A stretch of DNA of 64,000 bases from SAR86 cluster bacterium SAR86B (GTDB lineage: Bacteria; Pseudomonadota; Gammaproteobacteria; Magnimaribacterales; D2472), in the NCBI GenBank assembly GCA_905181955.1, contig CAJJAC010000005.1, positions 44,915-108,914 on the forward strand, in the 5' to 3' direction. Under the pieces are notes generated by a model. That model did no database searches. It was not told the DNA's origin and worked only from the letters and a program-made list of their open reading frames with translations. How positions within the stretch are numbered: position 1 is the stretch's first letter; each line of letters opens with the position of its first letter. Shown here one piece after another: positions 46,783 through 55,373 of the stretch. The position numbers were made by a program, and so were the translations under genes.

Positions 46783-48756
46783 ATGAAAGATTTAGATTCT
46801 CCTAATAAAGCCTACAAACAAGCTGAAATTTATCTTAATGATAACAATTTATCACTTGCTAAGGCTCAATTGCTAGAAATTTTAAAGGTTTATCCAAATG
46901 AGTTAAATTCTATATATCTTCTCGTCGATGTCCTTATAAAACAAAATGATTCAGGCGAAGCGATTAATTTTATTCATCAAGGTTTAGCAGTAAATCCCAA
47001 AAGCTCTGATTTATTAGAAAAAGAAATACAAATTCTCCTGTTTCAAAATAAGAAGCATGAGGCTAGTAAAAAATTTAGAGATCTTTTGATTTTAAGGCCT
47101 GAGATTTCTCTATTAAGACAACTTACCAATATTCTTGTTGAGCTAGATAAAGAGGAGGAGGCTGATGAGGTTATTCAAGAATTTTTAGAAAAAAATAAAA
47201 CATACTCAAATCTTTATAAAGGTATCCGTCATGCAAAAGCTGGCAGATTAAAATTAGCTGAAGAAGTTTATAAAACAATTCTTAAAGAGGAGCCTGATAA
47301 TGTCGACGCAATGCGATTATTGGGAATTCTTGCAACTAAAGGTGGAAAATACAAAATAGCTGAACAAATTCTTATAAAAGCTATAAAAATTGTTCCAAGT
47401 TATAGTTTGCTATGGAGAAATATATCCTTGGTATACAGACTTTCAGGGCAGCTAGAGAAGGCTCAGAAATCAATGGATAATATACTTGCCTTAGATCCCA
47501 ATAATGCCAGTGTATGGGCTGATTATGGAACTATCTTAATTATGCTCGCTAAATACAAAGAGGCTATTGTTGCTTACTCACGATGCGTTTCATTAAAACC
47601 AGATAGCCCAAGAGCCTACCTTAGTCTTGGACATGCCTATAACACCATAGGTAATAAAGATAAATCTATAGAGTCCTACTTAAATTCAATTAAATATAAT
47701 TCCAATTCAGGAGAGGCCTACTGGAGTCTAGCTAACTTAAAGACATATTCATTTACCCGTCAGCAAATAGACCAAATGGAAGAAACCCTTAAAGGGGATA
47801 TTGAGGAAATAGAAAAGATTCAATTATTATTTGCTCTAGGAAAGGCCTATGAGGGGTTGAAAGAATTTAAAACTTCATTTATGAAATACAAAGAAGGTAA
47901 TTGGTTAAAAAGAAAGTCTATTAGTTATTCATCACAAGATAATACCGATGCCATCAATAAAACCATTAATTTTTTTAACAAAGAATCAATCCAAAAGATT
48001 AAAAAATCTAAGTGTTTAAAAAATGATCCAATTTTTATTTTAGGCTTACCTAGATCAGGCTCAACTCTTATTGATCAAATTATTTCATCCCACTCAATGG
48101 TTGATGGGACTCAAGAGCTTCCTAACATCATGAATCTTAGTAAGGAGATAGTAATAATGGGAAAAACAAAAGATGCCTATCCAAGTTTTCTAAAAAAATT
48201 GTCTGAACTACAAATTACTGAACTTGGTAATAAATATATTGATCAAACGCAGTGGGGTAGAGGAACCGCACCACTTTTTATTGATAAAATGCCGAATAAT
48301 TTTCTTCATATAGGGCTTATAAAGACTATTCTCCCCAATGCAAAGATCATAGATACCAGAAGAGGTGCTATGGACACATCCTTTAGTTGTTTTAAGCAAT
48401 TTTTTGCTAAGGGTCAGCTCTTTACATATGATCTTGAAGATTTAGGGTTATTTTATAATGATTATATTAAGCTTATGAACCATTGGCACGATATCTATCC
48501 TGACGAAATATATACAGTTAAATATTCAAATATGATAACCAATACAGAGGAAGAGATTACTAAACTTCTTAATTACTGCGAGCTTCCATTTGAATCTCAA
48601 TGTTTAGAATTTTATAAATCTAAAAGACCGGTAAAAACTCCTAGTGCTGCGCAGGTAAGACAACCAATCTATAAATCTGGTCTTGATTATTGGAAGAATT
48701 TTGAAGATGATCTAAAGCCATTAGAAAAACTATTTACAGGTGAGATTGAAAAATGA
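46783..48756 (+). CDS. TPR-repeat sulfotransferase
   Basis: This two-part protein (657 aa) has an N-terminal superhelix of about nine tetratricopeptide repeats (about 10-320, with repeats such as NASVWADYGTILIMLAKYKEAIVAYSR split by Pro). A C-terminal sulfotransferase domain (about 415-640) follows. It has the PAPS 5'-phosphosulfate loop FILGLPRSGSTLIDQIISSH and the 3'-phosphate region IIDTRRGAMDTSFSCFKQFF. TPR-sulfotransferases are common in marine bacteria; acceptors may be polysaccharide, lipid or protein tyrosine. The nuclease gene overlaps its stop by 4 bases. The start is head-to-head with the extended BCCT frame. Confidence 0.88.
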   Translation: MKDLDSPNKAYKQAEIYLNDNNLSLAKAQLLEILKVYPNELNSIYLLVDVLIKQNDSGEAINFIHQGLAVNPKSSDLLEKEIQILLFQNKKHEASKKFRDLLILRPEISLLRQLTNILVELDKEEEADEVIQEFLEKNKTYSNLYKGIRHAKAGRLKLAEEVYKTILKEEPDNVDAMRLLGILATKGGKYKIAEQILIKAIKIVPSYSLLWRNISLVYRLSGQLEKAQKSMDNILALDPNNASVWADYGTILIMLAKYKEAIVAYSRCVSLKPDSPRAYLSLGHAYNTIGNKDKSIESYLNSIKYNSNSGEAYWSLANLKTYSFTRQQIDQMEETLKGDIEEIEKIQLLFALGKAYEGLKEFKTSFMKYKEGNWLKRKSISYSSQDNTDAINKTINFFNKESIQKIKKSKCLKNDPIFILGLPRSGSTLIDQIISSHSMVDGTQELPNIMNLSKEIVIMGKTKDAYPSFLKKLSELQITELGNKYIDQTQWGRGTAPLFIDKMPNNFLHIGLIKTILPNAKIIDTRRGAMDTSFSCFKQFFAKGQLFTYDLEDLGLFYNDYIKLMNHWHDIYPDEIYTVKYSNMITNTEEEITKLLNYCELPFESQCLEFYKSKRPVKTPSAAQVRQPIYKSGLDYWKNFEDDLKPLEKLFTGEIEK

Positions 48757-49430
48757 TTGAAAATAAATACGATTATCCTGACCTAGAGCGAGTTGATCTA
48801 GATAGAGGGCGTCATTATATTGATAGCACCGGCACTCCGGTTCCTAGTGTAACTACTATCCTTTCTGGAACATCTACTAAAACAGGTATTGAGCAATGGA
48901 AAAGAAGAGTTGGTGAAAAAGAAGCTGAGAGAGTTGTAAAAGAAAGTACTGATATTGGATCAGCTGTTCATGAATCAATAGAGGAGTATTTGCACGGTAA
49001 TAAATGGGACACTTTCTCTGATTCTAGAACAGATCATATTGCAAAAAGTATTACCAAGAAGTTTATTAGTGATGGTTTAGAGGCTATTGATGAGGCCTGG
49101 GGACTTGAGGTTGGCCTGATACTTGATGGATTATATGCTGGTACTGCAGACTGTGTTGGTCTTGTTAGAGGAGTACCATCCATTATTGACTTTAAAACTG
49201 CCAAAAAAATAAAACGCCGCGAATGGATAGAGGATTATTTTCTACAGGGGTGCGCTTATGCAAATGCACATAATGTAATGTTTGATACTAATATTAAACA
49301 GGTCGTTATTTTAATGATAGATAGAGACTTAATTTTTAAGGAATTTACAGTTAAAGGTCATGAGTTTGATTCTTTTACCAATAAGTGGAAACAAAAAATT
49401 ATCGCATTTAATAAAAACTCTAAATCTTAA
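48753..49430 (+). CDS. PD-(D/E)XK nuclease, MGME1-like
   Basis: This predicted nuclease (225 aa) has a substrate-recognition start, HYIDSTGTPVPSVTTILSGTS, then SAVHESIEEYL (conserved His). The catalytic core is GTADCVGLVRGVPSIIDFKTAKK, where D, D-x-K form the metal and lysine motif, followed by the QGCAYANAHN helix with its Gln. This matches the group that includes mitochondrial exonuclease MGME1 and many marine phage single-strand exonucleases. It may have come from a phage. Translational coupling to a sulfotransferase is odd and functionally unexplained. Confidence 0.82.
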   Translation: MIENKYDYPDLERVDLDRGRHYIDSTGTPVPSVTTILSGTSTKTGIEQWKRRVGEKEAERVVKESTDIGSAVHESIEEYLHGNKWDTFSDSRTDHIAKSITKKFISDGLEAIDEAWGLEVGLILDGLYAGTADCVGLVRGVPSIIDFKTAKKIKRREWIEDYFLQGCAYANAHNVMFDTNIKQVVILMIDRDLIFKEFTVKGHEFDSFTNKWKQKIIAFNKNSKS

Positions 49431-49476
49431 TGTTCTATTCCCTTATAATCTCCCAAATCCATAAACCTATTTATAT

Positions 49477-50364
49477 ATGAAACCATTAATTTTAGACTCA
49501 GCTCTTGGCACAGAATTAGAAAATAGAGGTGAATACTTACCAAGCTTTAAAACTTCAATATGGTCAGCTTACTCATTAATAAATAATCCAGAAGTGATAA
49601 AGCAGATTCATATAGATAATATTGAAGCAGGTGCTGATGTTATTACAACCTCTAACTACCAAGCGACCCCCGAGTTACTCAAAAGAGAACCTTCAGCTCC
49701 CTCATATATTGACTTAGCAAAGCGCGCATTAGAATTATGTCAAGAAGCTATATCTGAAACTAATACAGATACCTTGATAGCTGGTTGCTATCCTCCAATT
49801 CATGTAACTTTCAGACCTGATCTAAGCGTAAGTGGAAAACCTTTAAGAGAATTTTATAAGTCGTTAGGTGAAGTTTATAAGGACAACACCGATGTTATTA
49901 TTTGCGAAACAATGGCATCAATATACGAGGGTATTACTGCTGCTACTATGGCAAAAGAATACTCTTCAAGAGTTTGGTTAAGCTGGACAACAAGAGGCAA
50001 TAAAATCAATAGACTGCCTAGCACAGAGCTTCTGGAGGATGCAATCTTAAAAGGCGCTGATTTGGATATCGAGTGCCAATTAGTTAATTGTATTCATGCT
50101 GACACAGCATCTAAGGCTATTTTAAAGCTACAAGACCAAAATAAATTTGGTATATATGCTAATTCATCTATTTATAAGAAAAACGCACTTGAAGGCTTCG
50201 TAAGTGATGCAGATGAATATCATTATCATAATCAACAGCCTATTGACCATCTTGAATACAGGAGATATGTTGAGGAGTGGATTGAAGCTGGAGCTTACGT
50301 GATAGGCGGCTGCTGCAGGACTACAACAGAGCATATAAAAGAAATAAAAAAAATTATTAAATAA
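49477..50364 (+). CDS. Homocysteine S-methyltransferase family protein
   Basis: This zinc methyltransferase (295 aa) of the MHT/MmuM type transfers a methyl group from S-methylmethionine, SAM or a betaine-like donor to homocysteine. It begins ILDSALGTELENRGEYLP. The zinc ligands are Cys in CQLVNCIHAD and the Cys pair in VIGGCCRTTTEHI near the C-terminus. It lacks the folate and cobalamin domains of MetH. A DMSP- or betaine-using role would suit the BCCT carriers nearby, but the donor is not readable. Confidence 0.88.
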   Translation: MKPLILDSALGTELENRGEYLPSFKTSIWSAYSLINNPEVIKQIHIDNIEAGADVITTSNYQATPELLKREPSAPSYIDLAKRALELCQEAISETNTDTLIAGCYPPIHVTFRPDLSVSGKPLREFYKSLGEVYKDNTDVIICETMASIYEGITAATMAKEYSSRVWLSWTTRGNKINRLPSTELLEDAILKGADLDIECQLVNCIHADTASKAILKLQDQNKFGIYANSSIYKKNALEGFVSDADEYHYHNQQPIDHLEYRRYVEEWIEAGAYVIGGCCRTTTEHIKEIKKIIK

Positions 50365-50366
50365 TT

Positions 50367-51056
50367 ATGAGACAAATAATAGCAATTGGTGGAGGTGGAT
50401 TTGGAAGAAACCCTTCAGATAGAAAAATAGAGAAATATATAGTTGATCAGCAAAATAAAGAGAATCCAAATGTATGCTTTATCCCAACTGCAACTGGTGA
50501 TAATGATGCCTATAAAGTAAATTTTTATGATGTTTTTACTAAGCTTAAATGCAATCCAACTCATATCGATTTTTTTAAAAGAACTATAAACCTAGAAGAG
50601 CATATAAAAAAACAAGATATTATTTTTGTTGGTGGCGGGAATACTAAAAGCATGTTGGCTGTATGGAAGGATTGGGGTTTAGATACACTTCTTAAAAAAG
50701 CTTATGAGAACGGGGTCATTATGTGCGGCGTAAGTGCTGGCGCTATATGCTGGTTTGAAAAAGGTATTACAGACTCATGGGCTGATGATTTAGCTATCAT
50801 GGACTGTCTTGGTTTTGTTAAAGGCACATGCTGTCCTCATTATGATGAGGAGCCAGCTAGAAGACCTTATGTTAAGGGCCAGCTAGCAAACAATAATATT
50901 GAAGATTGTATTGGCGTTGAAGGTCATGCAGCTTTACATATTATTAACGAAGAATCATATAAGTCTGTAAATTTTGGAACCAATAAACATTCATATATTG
51001 TTAATTATCAAGATAATTTAGTCATAGAAAATCCATACGATTCTATAAGTATTTAA
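50367..51056 (+). CDS. Peptidase E-like S51 serine peptidase
   Basis: This 229-aa enzyme of the dipeptidase E/cyanophycinase family has IIAIGGGGFGRNPSDRKIE, IIFVGGGNTKSMLAVW, the nucleophile motif GVSAGAICWFE (Ser in G-x-S-A-G-A) and LGFVKGTCCPHYDEE with the catalytic His. Peptidase E splits Asp-X dipeptides. There is no signal peptide. It starts 2 bases after the methyltransferase gene and ends before a bidirectional terminator. Confidence 0.88.
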   Translation: MRQIIAIGGGGFGRNPSDRKIEKYIVDQQNKENPNVCFIPTATGDNDAYKVNFYDVFTKLKCNPTHIDFFKRTINLEEHIKKQDIIFVGGGNTKSMLAVWKDWGLDTLLKKAYENGVIMCGVSAGAICWFEKGITDSWADDLAIMDCLGFVKGTCCPHYDEEPARRPYVKGQLANNNIEDCIGVEGHAALHIINEESYKSVNFGTNKHSYIVNYQDNLVIENPYDSISI

Positions 51057-51135
51057 TATTTTTTTAGAACCCTTATTCAAATAATATATCTATAAACATA
51101 TTAATTTCAAGCGCTTAGTAAATAAAATTACAGAC

Positions 51136-51165
51136 AAAAAAAAGCCCAGATTAACTGGGCTTTTT
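51136..51165. terminator. Bidirectional intrinsic terminator
   Basis: AAAGCCCAG (51141-51149), loop ATTAA, CTGGGCTTT (51155-51163). T-runs follow on the plus strand and, as an A-run, precede it for the minus strand. It serves the peptidase gene and the convergent receptor gene. Confidence 0.92.
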
Positions 51166-51183
51166 AAATATAGATCTATTGAA

Positions 51184-53985
51184 TTAGAAATTCATTCCAA
51201 ATGTTAGACCGTAAGTTCTAGGTTGCGCATAAGTAACCTGAGCCATACCACCTTGAAGTGTACTTGCTTGCTCTGCACCTATTTGAAAACGCTTATCACC
51301 TATGTTTTTAACATATGCTCCAGCATACCAATCATCATTTGATGGTGAATAAATAGCTGTCATATCCATATACTGTTGCTCAGGAACGCTGAATTTATCA
51401 TCGTTAAAGATAGATCCATATCTTTGTCCTTTATGCACATAAGTAAACCTAACATCAGTAGCACCGCCATCCATGGCAAATCTATGAGTTAGAGATAAGT
51501 TATAGTCCAATTCAGTAGAGCCTGGGAATCTATTACCTTGAAGCTGAACCGGAGTAATAGCTGATAATCCAGGAATAGTAATTAAAGCTCCTTGATAAGA
51601 ACCAATAATACCAGTATCTGTTAAAGCCCAGTTTGTAAGGCCAGCATTTGGTAATAAAGTTCCAATATAAGCAGCAGTCCCGGCAGCAGTAGCTGCATCC
51701 ATTCCTGTTGCTTGAAGTAAACCAGTTAAACCAGCTGTAGCAAAACCTCTACCTAAGACTACTGAAGCCTGGTTAGGGTTAAGAGGATTATCTTGTAAAG
51801 CTTCGCCCATGACTGATTCTAAAGCTAACCAATTGAAATCTAATTCAGTATTATCTGAGATAAAGAATTTCATTTGTCCTTCTAGACCAGTATTAACATA
51901 ATCAAATGTTTTGTTTACAGCTCCGGCATTATAAATAAGACCTATTTGACCATTAGTTACATCCATTTCAAATAATGTAGCATTTAATAGCATTCTGCCG
52001 TCCATTAAGATATTTCTAGTTCCAATCTCTAATGATGCAGACTCTTCTTCACCATAAGGGATTTGAATAGAGAATTCATTAGGAGATGTTCCACCAGCTT
52101 TTAGACCAGTAGTGTAGGAAGCGTAAACCATGCTGTTATCATTAAGATCACGCTGAACTGCTAACTTATAAGTTAAAGCGCTGTTCTCTGATTGCGATCT
52201 TGATGTGCCTGGGTTACTTCTTGAATAATCAGGACCTTGATATGCATAATTTGTATTTGAGATATCTGAAAGTGAACTAAAGATAGTACTTTCATAAGTA
52301 TCATCATTATATCTTAGACCAAAAGTAAATTTAGTAGCATCATCCATCTGATAATAATACTCAGCCATTAAAGCAGTAGATTTTGTAATACCATTTTGAT
52401 CAGTAATTAATCCACCCATTTTATTTGGAAGAGATCTTTCACATAGTCCACCATAAGCAGCACATGTACCTAAAGTATTTTGAACAATTGCTCCTAAAGC
52501 AGCTGGAAATCCAATCGTTGGAATTGCAGGAGCTACAGCAGCAAACACTCCGCCGAATACTGACCAAGCAACAATACCACCAAGGTCATTAAGCGCTCCG
52601 CCAAACAATGAACTCATATATGGATGTTGATCAAAGTCTCTAAGCATTTGATAACTAGAAGTTTGAACATGATAATCATTATCAAAATCCCCTTGCCACT
52701 GGTATACACCAGCAGTAAAGTTATGCGGACCATCAAAATCAGAAACTACAGATATCTCAGACTGTCTAGTTATACCATCAGCTTGAGCACACTCTACAGC
52801 TTCAGAACCCATAGTAGTAGAAGCAGGGAAACATTCAAACTGAACATCCCATGCAGGAACTGCACCTAAAGCAGTCATAAAACCTTCAGTAGCCATTGAA
52901 TGATCGTTATCATCAATATGCTGATAGTCTCTTGATGAGTATGAGTATTTAGCTTTAACAGTAACGTTAGTAAGCTCTTTTACATATTCAATTTGAGTAT
53001 TTTTAACAACCTGAGTTCTCAAAGGATCCCAGTTTTTACGAACTGTATCAATACTAGCAGGCGCCATTCCAACTGCGCTTGCATATGGATCATAGTTAAC
53101 ACTAGGAGATAAGAATGTTAGAAGATCAATTAGACCACCAATTGTTCCAGCAACATGATAAGGCTCATTTAGATTACCTTTTTCAAAAGGACTACAACCG
53201 TAGAAAGCATCTCTTGCACAATATGTACCAGCAACATTTAATCTATTATCATCAGATGAATAGTGAGCTGTATTAAACTTAATCATACTTTCATTAGGAA
53301 GATCAACATCAACTGAAAGACGAACACCGTAAGCATCTCTGCCATCAATATCGTTACCAGTTCCAGTGTTTCTAATCCAACCATCTTTTACAAATGAAGA
53401 ATAAGCAAGACGTGTTCTTACGTTATCTCCAAAAGGTAAATTGATAGCAGTACTGATTCTTTCAGAACCATAATTACCTAATTCAAAGTTTGCATAACCA
53501 CCCATTTCAGCAGTAGGTCTAGCAGTTACTAAATTAATAAGACCACCAACAGCATTTCTTCCAAATAAAGTACCTTGAGGGCCAGCAAGCACTTCTACTT
53601 GTTGAACATCAAGAAAACCAATTTCACCAAATGCACTTCCGTTTATACCGTGACCATTAATAGCCATCTGAACGGAAGAGGTAGTTCCAGCTCCGATAGC
53701 GGCACCTGAAGTTCCACGAACACCAGCACCAGATCCAGATCCAATACCGTGGGCATAACTAAAGCCAGGCATATAATCTGATAAATCAGCAAGTTCAGTA
53801 ATTTGACTCTCAGCAAGAGCGCCAACATCAAAAGCTTGAACTGAAAGAGCAAGATTCTGAATTGATTCTTCTCTTCTAGTAGCAGTTACAACAACTTCTT
53901 CTACTTCTTGAGCAGAAAGGTTAAAAGAACCAAACGCAGTAAAGCTTATTACAAAGCTTAATAATAGTTTAGACAAAATTTTCAT
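51184..53985 (-). CDS. Large TonB-dependent receptor
   Basis: This outer-membrane receptor (933 aa) has a signal peptide of about 25 residues (cut after LSAQ), the TonB box EEVVVTATR, a plug (about 45-165, with VEVLAGPQGTLFGRNAVGGLINL) and a barrel ending in LTFGMNF. Two Ala/Gly-rich hydrophobic insertions interrupt predicted extracellular loops (about residues 458-510 and 740-790). Several Cys pairs lie in the loops. It is last in a minus-strand run of catabolic genes and separated by 161 bases from the amidohydrolase before it, so it probably has its own promoter. Confidence 0.93.
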   Translation of the reverse strand: MKILSKLLLSFVISFTAFGSFNLSAQEVEEVVVTATRREESIQNLALSVQAFDVGALAESQITELADLSDYMPGFSYAHGIGSGSGAGVRGTSGAAIGAGTTSSVQMAINGHGINGSAFGEIGFLDVQQVEVLAGPQGTLFGRNAVGGLINLVTARPTAEMGGYANFELGNYGSERISTAINLPFGDNVRTRLAYSSFVKDGWIRNTGTGNDIDGRDAYGVRLSVDVDLPNESMIKFNTAHYSSDDNRLNVAGTYCARDAFYGCSPFEKGNLNEPYHVAGTIGGLIDLLTFLSPSVNYDPYASAVGMAPASIDTVRKNWDPLRTQVVKNTQIEYVKELTNVTVKAKYSYSSRDYQHIDDNDHSMATEGFMTALGAVPAWDVQFECFPASTTMGSEAVECAQADGITRQSEISVVSDFDGPHNFTAGVYQWQGDFDNDYHVQTSSYQMLRDFDQHPYMSSLFGGALNDLGGIVAWSVFGGVFAAVAPAIPTIGFPAALGAIVQNTLGTCAAYGGLCERSLPNKMGGLITDQNGITKSTALMAEYYYQMDDATKFTFGLRYNDDTYESTIFSSLSDISNTNYAYQGPDYSRSNPGTSRSQSENSALTYKLAVQRDLNDNSMVYASYTTGLKAGGTSPNEFSIQIPYGEEESASLEIGTRNILMDGRMLLNATLFEMDVTNGQIGLIYNAGAVNKTFDYVNTGLEGQMKFFISDNTELDFNWLALESVMGEALQDNPLNPNQASVVLGRGFATAGLTGLLQATGMDAATAAGTAAYIGTLLPNAGLTNWALTDTGIIGSYQGALITIPGLSAITPVQLQGNRFPGSTELDYNLSLTHRFAMDGGATDVRFTYVHKGQRYGSIFNDDKFSVPEQQYMDMTAIYSPSNDDWYAGAYVKNIGDKRFQIGAEQASTLQGGMAQVTYAQPRTYGLTFGMNF

Positions 53986-54146
53986 AAGTAATCCCCTAAA
54001 AATGAAATATTAGTTGTATATAATATATGGATATATTACTTATTGCTATTTATTTGACTAAATAATTTGTATTAAAAAATATCAAAAAAACCTTTAACAA
54101 TAGACATTTAGAGGCTATTTACTAGATATAAGGATTAAAAAAAAAA
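53986..54146. promoter_or_regulatory. Upstream region of the large receptor
   Basis: This 161-base AT-rich gap must hold the receptor promoter on the minus strand. AGGGGA before the ATG is the ribosome site. No operator repeat or small frame was recognised. Confidence 0.35.
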
Positions 54147-55373
54147 CTAATTTTTACCTAATTTCTTAATATATCTATCTTTTAGGCGAGAAGATCTGGT
54201 TGTTAGGTCAATTTGCTTACCATTTATAAAGACATAAGTAGGCACAGAAGAGGGCTCTAAAGGATCAGATTCCCATATAACAACATCTGCATAATTACCT
54301 TTTTTAAGAGATCCTCTATTTTTAATTCCAAAGACATCTGCTACATTTTTAGATAATCCACTTATAGCATCCTCATAATTCATTCCATAAGCAACAGCAT
54401 TTCCAGCTCCTTGTCTTATAAGGTGATAATTATGAGATCTTGCTGAATCAAACATTATGGTTATTCCTGCTTTATTCAAAATAGATGCAAGTTCTAATGA
54501 GCTAGATAATTCATCGAATGAATTGGGTATGTTATCCATAGGATTAATAATGACTGGTATTTTACTTTTAGCTAACTCATCTAATACCAATGGAGCATCC
54601 TCTATTCCTGCAAGGATTAAGTTCAAGTCATATTTATTCTTAATGTCTATTAAATGTTTTATATCCGTTGCTCTATTAGTTTCTATAATAAGTGGTAATT
54701 TTTTATTAGCTAACTTATCTAAAGCAGCAATATCCTGGAGGTGGAGTTCAAAAAATTCTGCCAGAGGTGATTCCAGAACTTTCTCATAGTTTTTAGTTTT
54801 AGCGAGTTTTCCTAATGTAATAAGATTTTCCAACAGATCCAGATCTTCACTTCGTGATCCTGATGAGGCGCCCATTTTGCCAAGCATTACCATATCTTGT
54901 TTGCCTGATATGCTCATATTGCCATCTAAAATAAAATAAGAGCCCATGCCAGCAAGAGGCATTGAGGTTTGTTGGGGTAGGGTAATTACCGAAGTAAGTC
55001 CATTAGATCTATTCCATGGAATAAGAGTTGAATTTGGATTGAATCCTCTAAAAATACTAAAGCCCATATTAAGATAATCCGATTCATCATCTCTAGTTAC
55101 GTCAAGCGCACCTATCTCAACTATTCCGATAGCTGTCATTGGAGCTATAAAACCAGGAGTAATTATCTTTCCCTTGGCATCTATTGTGTTTTTAGCTTTA
55201 ACATTCAAATCACCTATGGATTTAATTAAACCATCTTTAATATAAAGATCACCAACAAAGGCTTTAGAGCCATCACCAATGTGAATGGTCCCATTTTCAA
55301 TTAGCAGGTCACTAGCATTAATAACCAAAGGACTTATTAGTAATAAAGCGGTTAATAAGTTTAAATTTTTCAT
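54147..55373 (-). CDS. Amidohydrolase-like protein lacking metal ligands
   Basis: This exported protein (408 aa, signal peptide about 1-20) has the amidohydrolase fold. It starts with the N-terminal beta-sandwich (LLIENGTIHIGDGSKAF...IKDGLIKSIG), continues with GKIITPGFIAP and ends NRGSLKKGNYADVVIWESDPLE. Where active members have the H-x-H zinc pair after PGFID, it reads PGFIAPMTAIGIVEIGAL, with no histidine. No replacement ligand set is evident. It overlaps by 4 bases the catalytically complete amidohydrolase before it, suggesting a heteromeric partner or regulatory subunit. Confidence 0.85.
   Translation of the reverse strand: MKNLNLLTALLLISPLVINASDLLIENGTIHIGDGSKAFVGDLYIKDGLIKSIGDLNVKAKNTIDAKGKIITPGFIAPMTAIGIVEIGALDVTRDDESDYLNMGFSIFRGFNPNSTLIPWNRSNGLTSVITLPQQTSMPLAGMGSYFILDGNMSISGKQDMVMLGKMGASSGSRSEDLDLLENLITLGKLAKTKNYEKVLESPLAEFFELHLQDIAALDKLANKKLPLIIETNRATDIKHLIDIKNKYDLNLILAGIEDAPLVLDELAKSKIPVIINPMDNIPNSFDELSSSLELASILNKAGITIMFDSARSHNYHLIRQGAGNAVAYGMNYEDAISGLSKNVADVFGIKNRGSLKKGNYADVVIWESDPLEPSSVPTYVFINGKQIDLTTRSSRLKDRYIKKLGKN

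Noticed and set aside
54457..54789. 110-residue plus-strand frame
   Set aside because: Antisense shadow of the degenerate amidohydrolase.
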